Below, piece after piece: positions 45,661 to 54,717 of a stretch of 64,000 nucleotides of DNA. Origin of the DNA: Buchnera aphidicola (Nurudea shiraii) (GTDB lineage Bacteria; Pseudomonadota; Gammaproteobacteria; Enterobacterales; Enterobacteriaceae); NCBI GenBank assembly GCA_039829955.1, contig CP140035.1:124001-188000 (forward strand), given 5' to 3'. A program made the translations under genes and the position numbers. Position 1 is the first letter of the stretch. Each line of letters starts with the position of its first letter. The notes beneath the pieces are model-generated. The model saw nothing but the letters and a program-made list of their open reading frames with translations, ran no database searches and was not told where the DNA came from.

Positions 45661-45777
45661 ATTAATAAGTCAAATTTATGTAGTGTTTCAGGTAGTAACT
45701 AAAATTAATTATTTATTTTATAAATTTATTGTTAATTTTTTTTAAATAAGTGAACTGAAATTAGGAATATAATTAGC

Positions 45778-47316
45778 ATGATACTACCTATCTTTATTAT
45801 AATTCCATTTTTAGGTGGAATTATATGTTGGTCTTTAGATCAGTATGGTATAAAAATTTCTCATTACATTGCATTGATATTTTCAAGTATATTATTTTTA
45901 CTGTCTTTTTCACTTTTGTTTTATGATTTAACAATTTTTGTTTCTCATTCATATGAATCTTGTTGGAATTTTGAATATGAAATTCCTTGGATGCCAAGGT
46001 TTGGAATTTCTTTTCATTTAGCCGCTGATAGTTTATCGATTTTAATGTTAGTTTTAACTAGTTTTTTAGGAATAGTATCGATTTTGTGTTCTTGGAATAA
46101 AATTAAAAAAAAAATTGGATTTTTTTATTTAAATTTATTATGGATTTTAAGTTTTTCTATAGGAATTTTTCTTTCTGTTGATCTTTTTTTATTTTTCTTT
46201 TTTTGGGAAATAATAATTTTTCCATTGTATTTTTCAGTTATATTATGGGGATATAAGATTGATAATAAAAGTACATGTTTAAAGCGATATTCAGCTGCGA
46301 ACAAATTTTTTGTATATTCTCAATTGTCTGGTTTAATTTTATTATTTTCTATATTACTATTAGTTTATTCTTGTTATATGTCTACTAATGTTTTGAGTTT
46401 TAATTATGATATTTTGAAACATGTATCTTTAAATTTATGTATGGAAACTTATATTATGATAGGTTTCTTTTTAGCTTTTTCCATTAAAATACCTATTGTT
46501 CCTTTTCACAGTTGGCTTCCGGATTTTCATACATATTCGCCTATATTAGGTTCTCTAGATATTTCTGGAATTTTGTTGAAAACAGCTATTTACTCCTTAT
46601 TGCGATTTAACATTGTTCTTTTTCCACATGCTTCAGCTAATTTTTCATTTGCTTTTATGTGTTTAGGAGTTGTTACTATTTTTTATTCTATATTCGTAGC
46701 GTTTTCTCAAACTGATATTAAACGTTTAATTGCTTACATGTCTATATCTCATACGGGTATGTCTTTAATTGCTATCTTTAGTGCTAGTCAAATAGCATAT
46801 CAAGGAGTGATAATTCATCTTATTTCTTACGCTATTTCTACTTCTGCTTTATATTGCCTTGTAGGTCAGTTATTTGAGAGGACTTATACCCGTGATATGA
46901 ATAACATGGGTGGCTTATGGTCTAAAATTAATTGGATACCTAGCTTTTCTTTATTTTTTTCAATAGCAAGCTTAGGAATTCCGGGAACAGGTAATTTTGT
47001 TGGAGAATTCATGATATTTCTTGGAGCATTTAGTAATAATATGTTATTAGTTATTATATCTTCTTTTTCTTTAGTTTTTACAGCATTATGTGCATTAATT
47101 ATGATACAAAGAACGTATTTCGGGTCTTGTTTTCAACAAGATATAATAGTTAATTTGAAACCTGTTTCTTTCCGAGAAATTTTTATTTTAATATTATTAT
47201 TAATAATTTTACTTCTAATTGGAGTTTTTCCAAGTACAATTTTAAGAATATCTGAAATTCCTTTAAATAATATTCGAACTGTTTTTTTTAATTTTATTTC
47301 AATTGCAAGGTTATAA
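45778..47316 (+). CDS. nuoM: NADH-quinone oxidoreductase subunit M
   Basis: Second antiporter-like proton-pump subunit. 512 aa (E. coli 509). Conserved: Glu144 in FFFFWEIIIFPLYF, Lys234 in AFSIKIPIVPFHSWLPD, and the following DISGILLKTAIYSLLRF. About 14 transmembrane helices. nuoN follows after six bases. Confidence 0.97.
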   Translation: MILPIFIIIPFLGGIICWSLDQYGIKISHYIALIFSSILFLLSFSLLFYDLTIFVSHSYESCWNFEYEIPWMPRFGISFHLAADSLSILMLVLTSFLGIVSILCSWNKIKKKIGFFYLNLLWILSFSIGIFLSVDLFLFFFFWEIIIFPLYFSVILWGYKIDNKSTCLKRYSAANKFFVYSQLSGLILLFSILLLVYSCYMSTNVLSFNYDILKHVSLNLCMETYIMIGFFLAFSIKIPIVPFHSWLPDFHTYSPILGSLDISGILLKTAIYSLLRFNIVLFPHASANFSFAFMCLGVVTIFYSIFVAFSQTDIKRLIAYMSISHTGMSLIAIFSASQIAYQGVIIHLISYAISTSALYCLVGQLFERTYTRDMNNMGGLWSKINWIPSFSLFFSIASLGIPGTGNFVGEFMIFLGAFSNNMLLVIISSFSLVFTALCALIMIQRTYFGSCFQQDIIVNLKPVSFREIFILILLLIILLLIGVFPSTILRISEIPLNNIRTVFFNFISIARL

Positions 47317-47322
47317 TTTTCG

Positions 47323-48801
47323 ATGATAATTAATTCAGAACAGTTAGTAGTTTTATGCCCATTATTTATTTTATTATTAACTGTAACAACGATACTTTTA
47401 TCTATTTCATATTATCGTGATCATTTTTTTATTTTTTTATGTTCTATTTTAGGATTAATATTTTCTTTATTTTCTTTGTATATAATTAAAAATATTATAC
47501 CTATAGACATCACTATTCTGTTTCATGTAGATAAGTATTCTTTATTATATATTTCGATAGTTATTTTATCGAGTATTTTTTCTTGTATGTTTTCATATTT
47601 TCAGTTAAAAAATTTTTATGGAAAGTGTGAAGAATTTTATTTGTTATTATTACTTTCTACGATTGGTTGCATTGTATTAATTATTTCTAACCATATGTTT
47701 TCTTTGTTTATTGGAATGGAATTAATATTTTTGCCTACTTTAGGACTTATTTCATATTCATATGACAAAAAGTATTCTTTAGAAGCAACTTTAAAATATA
47801 TGATTTTATCTTGTTCAATATCGGTATTAGCATTGTTCGGAATTTCTTTAATATATTCTATTTCAGGTAGTTTAACGTTTTGTAGTTTAATATATGAATT
47901 AGTATCCTCTGTTTCGCATTCAAATAGTATTTTATTGTGTGGTTTAGGATTAGTTATTTTAGCTTTTTTATTTAAGTTATCTATATTTCCGTTTCATATT
48001 TGGATTGTGGATGTTTACGAGGGAACTCAATCATCAATATTAATGTATTTTTCTACTGCAATAAAAATCGCAGTATTTAGTTTATTTTTTAAAATATTTG
48101 TTTTTTTAGCATATTTTCATGTGGAATTCTTTAATGTTTTGTTGAAATATCTGTCATGTTTATCTATTTTATTTGGAAGTATAATGGCTTTATTTCAAAC
48201 TAATTTAAAAAGATTTTTAGGATATTCATCTATTTCTCAATTTGGATATGTATTGATACCATTGTTATCTTCTCAAAATTTTAATTTTGCTTTAGAGGCT
48301 ACTGGAATATATTTAATAGGTTATTTTTTGTCTAGTATGGGTGTTTTTGGAATAATGAGTCTTTTATTTGATTCAAATAATAAGCATAAATGTGACTTGA
48401 TTGATTTTTATAGTGGATTATTCTGGAAAAGTCCAATTTTAGCAGGCATTTTTAGCGTAGTGTTATTTTCTTTTTCTGGACTTCCTATAACTGTTGGTTT
48501 TTTTGGTAAATTTTATTTATTATCAATAATTATAAAAGAACATTTTTGGTTTTTAGGTATCGTGTTTTGTATAGGATCTATTTTAAGTATATATTCGTAT
48601 CTTAAAATAGTTACGCGTTTATATATATGTCCTGGAAAGAATGTTCTTTATAGAGAGAAGATAATTGTAAATGTTAATAGAAAAAAGTATGTATTATTTT
48701 TGTTAGCGATATCTTTTTTAATATTAATGTTAGGAATTTATCCTAGTATGATAATTAACATAATTTCTATGTCTGAACCTACTTTATTTGTTAAGATTTA
48801 G
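47323..48801 (+). CDS. nuoN: NADH-quinone oxidoreductase subunit N
   Basis: Third antiporter-like proton-pump subunit and last gene of the operon. 492 aa (E. coli 485). The pump glutamate lies in FIGMELIFLPTLGLISY and lysines in FKLSIFPFHIWIVDVYEG and STAIKIAVFS; FSFSGLPITVGFFGKFY is characteristic. With it the window encodes all 13 complex I chains and no other quinone-reducing NADH dehydrogenase. No clear terminator is visible after the gene. Confidence 0.97.
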   Translation: MIINSEQLVVLCPLFILLLTVTTILLSISYYRDHFFIFLCSILGLIFSLFSLYIIKNIIPIDITILFHVDKYSLLYISIVILSSIFSCMFSYFQLKNFYGKCEEFYLLLLLSTIGCIVLIISNHMFSLFIGMELIFLPTLGLISYSYDKKYSLEATLKYMILSCSISVLALFGISLIYSISGSLTFCSLIYELVSSVSHSNSILLCGLGLVILAFLFKLSIFPFHIWIVDVYEGTQSSILMYFSTAIKIAVFSLFFKIFVFLAYFHVEFFNVLLKYLSCLSILFGSIMALFQTNLKRFLGYSSISQFGYVLIPLLSSQNFNFALEATGIYLIGYFLSSMGVFGIMSLLFDSNNKHKCDLIDFYSGLFWKSPILAGIFSVVLFSFSGLPITVGFFGKFYLLSIIIKEHFWFLGIVFCIGSILSIYSYLKIVTRLYICPGKNVLYREKIIVNVNRKKYVLFLLAISFLILMLGIYPSMIINIISMSEPTLFVKI

Positions 48802-48959
48802 TAATTTTATTTTATGTATAGAGGAAAATATTATTAAAATTTTTCTTTGTTTTTACATTAAATTGTACATTTTAACATTTAAAACTTTATTTTAGTATAA
48901 TGTTTTAATAAAATATTTAATTATTGATTCTTATTAGGAAAAGCTTGAATATATAATAT

Positions 48960-50204
48960 ATGAATAAAAATATGATGAAATCTTTTTATGAATGGATAAA
49001 TTATATTCAAAAGTTTAATTTAGATACGCAAAAAAGTAATTTTAAAAATGTTACTTATGTTGCTAAAAAATTAGGAATATCAAAATTAAATACATTTATT
49101 TATATAGTAGGAGGAACTAATGGAAAAGGAACAACATGCTATGTATTAGAGACGATATTGCTGAAACATGGATATAAAGTGGGACTATATACTTCTCCAC
49201 ATTTACTTCGTTATACTGAGAGAATACGCATTAATGGATGTGAATTAAATAAAAGTTTATATGTCGCTTCTTTTATTGATATTGAACGTGTTCGTGGTGC
49301 GTTGCCTTTAACTTGTTATGATTTTATGACTTTATCTGCTTTATATTTATTTAAAAATAGTCAATTAGATGTAGTTATTTTAGAAGTTGGATTAGGTGGA
49401 AGATTCGATGCTACAAATATTGTTACTCCTAATATTTCTGTTATTACCAATGTAGATTTAGATCATATAGATATATTAGGAAGTAATAGACATTTGATTA
49501 GCATGGAAAAAATTGGAATTTTAAGAAATAATAAAATAGCAATAATTTCTGAAAAAAAACTACCTAAAATTGCAAAAAAAATCATTAAAAAAAATAAAGT
49601 AAAAGTTAGATTGGTAAATCGAGATTGGTTTTATAAAAAGTATGACACTACGTGGTCGTTTATTAATAATGATTATTATTGTTTAAATCTACCTCTTCCA
49701 CAAGTTCCTCTAATAAATGTTGCTACCGCGTTAGCAGCTGTTTCTGAATCTAAAATTTCTTTAAAAAATTTTATTATTAAAAATTGTCTTAAAAATTTTT
49801 TTATTCCTGGACGGTTTCAAATAGTATCTTGTTATCCGAAGATTATTTTAGATGTAGCACATAATGGTCATGCTGCGAATTATTTGCTAAAAAAATTAGT
49901 TAACATGAAAAGAATTGGAAAAATATATGTTATAATAGGAGTACTAAGAGAAAAAAATATATTTAAAATTATAACTCCATTAATTTCAATAATAGATTTT
50001 TGGTATTGTGTTAAATTAAAAACACATCGTAGTATTAATCCTGAAGAAATGGCACAATATTTACCAAATAATTCTTATGAAGTATGTGTAAGTCTTGAAG
50101 ATGCTTGGAATAAAGTTCAGGGTTTTGTAAATGTTAATGACATTATTTTAATATACGGATCTTTTTTTGCAGTGAGAGAAATGTACAAAATTTTAAAAAT
50201 TTAA
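48960..50204 (+). CDS. folC: bifunctional folylpolyglutamate / dihydrofolate synthase
   Basis: Mur-ligase-type enzyme that makes dihydrofolate from dihydropteroate and adds glutamates to folates. 414 aa (E. coli 422). P-loop GGTNGKGTTCYVLE; YTSPHLLRYTERIRING; LEVGLGGRFDATN; C-terminal DVAHNGHAANYLL. In E. coli folC lies between accD and dedD-cvpA; here accD and dedD are gone and cvpA follows after 46 bases. Confidence 0.96.
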   Translation: MNKNMMKSFYEWINYIQKFNLDTQKSNFKNVTYVAKKLGISKLNTFIYIVGGTNGKGTTCYVLETILLKHGYKVGLYTSPHLLRYTERIRINGCELNKSLYVASFIDIERVRGALPLTCYDFMTLSALYLFKNSQLDVVILEVGLGGRFDATNIVTPNISVITNVDLDHIDILGSNRHLISMEKIGILRNNKIAIISEKKLPKIAKKIIKKNKVKVRLVNRDWFYKKYDTTWSFINNDYYCLNLPLPQVPLINVATALAAVSESKISLKNFIIKNCLKNFFIPGRFQIVSCYPKIILDVAHNGHAANYLLKKLVNMKRIGKIYVIIGVLREKNIFKIITPLISIIDFWYCVKLKTHRSINPEEMAQYLPNNSYEVCVSLEDAWNKVQGFVNVNDIILIYGSFFAVREMYKILKI

Positions 50205-50250
50205 AAAACTTACAATAAGTTTTCTACTTTATAAAAAAATTAAATCTATA

Positions 50251-50727
50251 ATGAATATCATAGACTATGTTTCGATAATAATAATTTTTGCTTCTGCTGC
50301 TATAAGTTTTTTCCGTGGATTTTTTCAAGAAATTATATCTATTTTTATGTGGTTTATAGGAATATATACTTACATTAAATATTATTATATATTTTCGTTT
50401 TTTTCAGTTTATATTAATAATAAGATTATTAAATGTATAGTTAACTTTTTGTTTTTTTTCACTTTATTTTTAGTAATTAAATCTATATTAAGTTATTTAG
50501 TAGCTATTTTTATTAAACAGTTTCATCTTTTTTTTATAAATCAAATATTGGGAATATTATTTGGAATTATAAGAGGTGTTTTTATTATTTGTGCAGTTTT
50601 GTTTTTTTTAGAATTTTCATCTAAATTTATAAATAGTATGAGTTTTAAAAGTTCATTATTAATTCCTTATTATAATTATTTTACAAGAATATTTTTAAAA
50701 TTCTTCATAAAAAATATTTTTATGTAA
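50251..50727 (+). CDS. cvpA: CvpA family inner membrane protein
   Basis: Four-helix inner-membrane protein; in E. coli required for colicin V production and implicated in envelope stress tolerance, molecular role unclear. 158 aa (E. coli 162). The N-terminal helix with the GFFQEIISIFMWF motif (like GFVREALSLITWG) and GIIRGVFIICAVLFF are the clearest matches. Rather diverged and rich in Ile, Phe and Tyr. It follows folC; the usual downstream partner purF is absent. Confidence 0.88.
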   Translation: MNIIDYVSIIIIFASAAISFFRGFFQEIISIFMWFIGIYTYIKYYYIFSFFSVYINNKIIKCIVNFLFFFTLFLVIKSILSYLVAIFIKQFHLFFINQILGILFGIIRGVFIICAVLFFLEFSSKFINSMSFKSSLLIPYYNYFTRIFLKFFIKNIFM

Positions 50728-50800
50728 GAAATTCAGTTAATATAAATATTTTTATAAAATAAAGGTACTTATATAATATTTAGACAAAATTTATTTTTTA

Positions 50801-50846
50801 AATGTTTTGAGTACAGTAAATGTGTATTTATTGCACTCAAAATATT
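50801..50846. terminator. Long hairpin between convergent cvpA and prs
   Basis: A 21-position stem (50801-50821 with 50826-50846) with one A-C mismatch and a few G-U pairs is closed by a four-base loop. It is the longest near-perfect hairpin seen in the spacers of this window. It sits midway between two convergent genes, about where a bidirectional terminator belongs, but U tracts on either side are weak. Confidence 0.7.
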
Positions 50847-50868
50847 ATAAATTTTAAAATTTTACACG

Positions 50869-51816
50869 TTAGTGTTCAAACATAGCAGATATTGATTCTT
50901 CATTACTGATTCTTCTGATAGCTTCTGATAACATTCCAGATAATGTTAGCGTCCTTACATTAGAAAGCGTTTTAATATTTTTTAACAATGGAATTGTATC
51001 ACAAACTATGACCTCATCAATGGTAGAATTTTTTAAATTTTCTGCAGCATTTCCTGAAAAAATGGGATGTGTTGCGTAAGCGAATACTCTTTTAGCTCCT
51101 CTTTCTTTCAGAGCTTCAGAAGCTTTGCATAATGTTCCTCCAGTATCAATCATATCATCTACTAAAATACAATCACGATTATCAACATCTCCAATGATAT
51201 GCATAACTTGTGATACATTCGTATTTGGTCGTCTTTTATCGATAATAGCCATGTCTGTGTCATGTAATAATTTTGCAATCGCTCTAGCTCGCACTACTCC
51301 TCCTATATCTGGAGAAACAACTATAGGGTTCTTAAGATCAATTTGTAACATATCTTCTAATAAAATTAAACTTCCAAATACGTTATCTACAGGAACATCG
51401 AAGAATCCTTGAATTTGCTCAGCATGTAAATCTACTGTAAGTACTCTATCTATACCAATACTGGAAAAAATATCTGCTATTACTTTTGAAGTAATAGGAA
51501 CTCGAGCTGAACGTACTCTACGATCTTGTCTAGCATACCCAAAATAAGGGATTACAGCTGTAATTCTTCCTGCAGATGCTCTTCTTAAAGCGTCAACCAT
51601 GACTATCAGTTCCATAAGGTTATCATTTGTAGGATAACATGTTGATTGAATGATAAATACATCATTTCCACGAACGTTTTCGTTAATTTGAACGCTAGTT
51701 TCACCATCACTAAATTTCCCTATTGATGCATTTCCTAAATTCATACAAAGTTTAGTAGCGATAGATTGTGCTAAATTGGGTACTGAATTTCCAGAAAATA
51801 GTTTCATATCGGACAT
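50869..51816 (-). CDS. prs: ribose-phosphate pyrophosphokinase
   Basis: Makes PRPP, the precursor for nucleotides, histidine, tryptophan and NAD. 315 aa, as in E. coli, and among the most conserved proteins of the window. Key blocks: FSDGETSVQINENVRG, YFGYARQDRRVRSARVPI, DLHAEQIQGFFDVPVDN, and the PRPP loop VDDMIDTGGTLCKA; the last residues SNEESISAMFEH equal E. coli. It lies 75 bases downstream of ispE, as in E. coli. Confidence 0.98.
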   Translation of the reverse strand: MSDMKLFSGNSVPNLAQSIATKLCMNLGNASIGKFSDGETSVQINENVRGNDVFIIQSTCYPTNDNLMELIVMVDALRRASAGRITAVIPYFGYARQDRRVRSARVPITSKVIADIFSSIGIDRVLTVDLHAEQIQGFFDVPVDNVFGSLILLEDMLQIDLKNPIVVSPDIGGVVRARAIAKLLHDTDMAIIDKRRPNTNVSQVMHIIGDVDNRDCILVDDMIDTGGTLCKASEALKERGAKRVFAYATHPIFSGNAAENLKNSTIDEVIVCDTIPLLKNIKTLSNVRTLTLSGMLSEAIRRISNEESISAMFEH

Positions 51817-51891
51817 AAAATAGCCTTAGTATTTAAGATATATCTTCAAATTTATAGAGTATTAAAATTTTATGTAATAACTTCCTTAACA

Positions 51892-52745
51892 TTATCGCAA
51901 TTGTTTGTGTAATATAGAAGTGTTGGTACTTTTTGTAACGAATCCATATATATTAGGTGGTAATATAGAAAGAATTTCTTTTGCTTGTTGTTCTGAATTG
52001 AATTCAGAAAATACACATGATCCTGTTCCTGTTATACGAGAAGGTGCATATTGAGATAACCATGTAATTAAAGTATTAATTTTAAAAAATTTTTTTTTAC
52101 AAGGTGTTCGAAATCATTTTTAAATGGAATAGATAATAAGGAATAAATATGTTTTTTGGAAGAGTTTTTTTTAAGTTTCAGGAAAGAAAAGATTTTTTTA
52201 GTAGAAATATTAATTTTTGGATAAGTTATTAAATACCATTTTCTCTCGACATGAATAGGATATAGTATATTTCCTGTTCCTTCTGCTAACGCTGTTTTTC
52301 CCATTATGAAAAGCGGAATATCAGATCCCAAACATTTTCCGAAATTAGCTAGTTGTGTTAATGTAAATTCTGTTTTCCATAGTTTATTTAATACTAGTAG
52401 TATGGTTGCAGCGTTTGAAGAACCCCCCCCTAATCCACCTCCTATAGGTATATTTTTTTTTATATAAATGTTAGCTCCTACTTTTTGAGAATAATTTTTT
52501 AGTATTTGTGCTTTTTTCTTAAGTAGTTTCGCTGCGCGAATTATTATGTTTTTCGAATTTGGTATGTTTGGTATACGTGTTAGTAGGTTGATATTTCCAA
52601 GTGTATTAGAAGATATATAAATTATATCTCCATAATTTAATAATTGAAAGAATGTTTGTATGTCGTGATAGCCATCAGAACGTAATTTTGTTACGTATAA
52701 AAAAAGATTAATTTTAGCGGGAGAGTGCCACCCAATAGTTTTCAT
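51892..52745 (-). CDS. ispE: 4-diphosphocytidyl-2-C-methyl-D-erythritol kinase, frameshifted at an A9 run
   Basis: GHMP kinase of the MEP isoprenoid pathway. The uninterrupted frame (52745 to 52068) gives 225 aa ending in a non-homologous tail (NFLKLIL). One base shift in the A9T6 run at 52098-52084 opens the missing C-terminus, including YAPSRITGTGSCVFSEFN, the third GHMP motif, and ends at 51892. The restored protein would be 284 aa (E. coli 283). N-terminal SPAKINLFLYV and the glycine motif GGGLGGGSSNAAT are intact. The pathway is essential and ispH is present nearby, so the gene is probably expressed through slippage or frameshifting (inference). The glycine motif itself is written with eight consecutive G. 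Confidence 0.9.
52083..52100 (-). other. Tandem slippery tract in ispE (A9T6)
   Basis: On the minus strand GT, nine A, six T, A. In the zero frame it contains A AAA AAT and then T TTT TTA, two heptamers of the X XXY YYZ type. A -1 shift at either, or one extra A added by RNA polymerase, leads into the frame that encodes the rest of IspE. Confidence 0.65.
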
Positions 52746-53628
52746 TTGTTTTAAAGTCCAGTTATTAGTTTTTAATTTTAATATACTTTCTTTTATTATT
52801 AATTTTAATTTAATTACATATTGTGTTTTATATCGTGAGTTTTAAGTTTTTAACTGAATTGTGTAGATATAGTAGTTAAAGTTATTTTATGTTTATATTA
52901 TTAAATATATATGTTTATTTTTAATTTATAGTAAGATAATTTGTTTTTGTAAAGGTAGTTATCAAAATTTTAGATTTTTGGAATTTAGATAGAATTTTTA
53001 ATTATAAATTAATATTTGTGTTTCTGTTGTAGATGATTTTAAGAATTTTTTTAAAATATTGTTTTGAATTGCATTTAATAGATTAAATTTGTAAGTATCA
53101 TTAAATATAATATAAAGGCATTTTAACTAAAGTTTGCAGACGTTTTATTTCAATTTAGAAAGAGTTATAAATATTTATTTTGTATTTTTGAGTTCTCAAA
53201 TACTAGGAACTTTTGGTGTATTGTAGATGCTAATAGGATGTATGATATATAATAAAGCAATATTATAGTAAATAAAATTTCAAATTTTTTATTGAGTAAA
53301 GATATATTTATAGGATGTTTGAATATGGAGTTTGTTTGATAAGTTTTATAATTACTTAAAGTTGTTACATATAACTTGATTAAGAATAGTATTTAATAAA
53401 TGTAATATATGTTATTAGTATTTCAATGAGACATTCTAGATTTAAAATAATTTATATTGATTTTAATAAGTATTATAAAATTTTTAAGGACGTTTTAGCA
53501 AAATATCAATTAATATAAGTTTTAATTAAAATTTTAGAACATTTAAAAATATAACACGTTTTTAAATTTGTAAAAACAAGTTGTTTATGTAATGTTTTAT
53601 ATAGGCTAATTGGGAGGTATATTGATTA
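52746..53628. other. 883-base spacer between ispE and prfA
   Basis: The longest stretch without a gene in the window. In E. coli lolB and hemA lie between ispE and prfA, so this is probably their decayed remains, but no residual similarity is visible in any frame. It contains no tRNA. One hairpin is notable (53182-53203: nine paired positions with a two-base bulge, loop of two). It must hold promoters for ispE (-) and prfA (+). Confidence 0.6.
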
Positions 53629-54717
53629 ATGAAAAATTCTATTTTGAAGAAATTAGAAATTTTACATGAGAGATATGAAAAATTAGAGTTAATGTTATCT
53701 GATGTTAATATCGTTTCTGATCAAAAAAAATTTCGTAAATTGTCTCAAGAATGTTTAAAGTTATCCAATATTAATAAATGTTTTGAAAGTTGGAAGGAGA
53801 ATGAGAATAATAGAAAAAAAATTTCTTGTTTATTAAACGATCTTGAATTGCATGATATAGTTAGAGAAGAATTAAAAGTAGTTTTTTTGAAAAAAGTTGA
53901 GTTAGAGAGTAAACTACAAAAGTTGTTGTTACCTAGAGATCCTTTTGATAAAAATAGTTGTTTTATTGAAATAAAGGCGGCAACAGGTGGCAATGAAGCG
54001 GCTATATTTGCTGGAAATCTATTTAAAATGTATATTAGATATTCAGAAATTCGTCATTGGAAGACAGAGGTCATTAGTATGAATTATGGAGACAAAGGTG
54101 GATTTAAAGATATAGTGATCCAAATTACTGGAAAAGGAGTATGTTCAAGGTTAAAATTTGAATCTGGAGGTCATAGAGTACAGAGAGTTCCTAAAACAGA
54201 ATCTCAAGGACGTGTACATACTTCAACATGTACAGTAGCTGTAATTCCTGTAATACCTCAAAAAGAACTGAAAAACATAAATTTGAATGATTTAAGAATT
54301 GACACTTTTAGATCTTCAGGAGCAGGTGGACAACATGTTAATACTACAGATTCTGCAATTAGAATAACTCATATTCCCACGGGTCACGTTGTTGAATGTC
54401 AGGATGAACGTTCTCAGCATAAGAATAAAACTAAAGCGTTATCTATTTTAGTTTCTAGAATTCAAGCAGAAGAATTTTCTAAACGTCAAAAAGAAGATTC
54501 GATTATGCGTCGTAGCTTATTTGGAAGTGGAATGCGTTCAGATAGAAATAGAACTTATAACTTTTCAAAAAATAGAGTAACTGATCACAGAATTAATTTA
54601 GTATTATATTCTTTAAGTGAAATATTAAGTGGAAAATTGGATTTGCTTATTGATCCTATTATTCAAGAATATCAAGCTAATTATTTATCAAATATTTCTA
54701 AAGATTTTTCAGTATAA
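53629..54717 (+). CDS. prfA: peptide chain release factor 1
   Basis: Ends translation at UAA and UAG. 362 aa (E. coli 360). GGQ motif in SGAGGQHVNTTDSA; the codon-reading tripeptide is PKT (in RVPKTESQGR), against PAT in E. coli, still within the PxT rule for RF1. GGGAGGT ribosome-binding site. prmC begins on the base after its stop, so enzyme and substrate are co-expressed. Confidence 0.97.
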   Translation: MKNSILKKLEILHERYEKLELMLSDVNIVSDQKKFRKLSQECLKLSNINKCFESWKENENNRKKISCLLNDLELHDIVREELKVVFLKKVELESKLQKLLLPRDPFDKNSCFIEIKAATGGNEAAIFAGNLFKMYIRYSEIRHWKTEVISMNYGDKGGFKDIVIQITGKGVCSRLKFESGGHRVQRVPKTESQGRVHTSTCTVAVIPVIPQKELKNINLNDLRIDTFRSSGAGGQHVNTTDSAIRITHIPTGHVVECQDERSQHKNKTKALSILVSRIQAEEFSKRQKEDSIMRRSLFGSGMRSDRNRTYNFSKNRVTDHRINLVLYSLSEILSGKLDLLIDPIIQEYQANYLSNISKDFSV

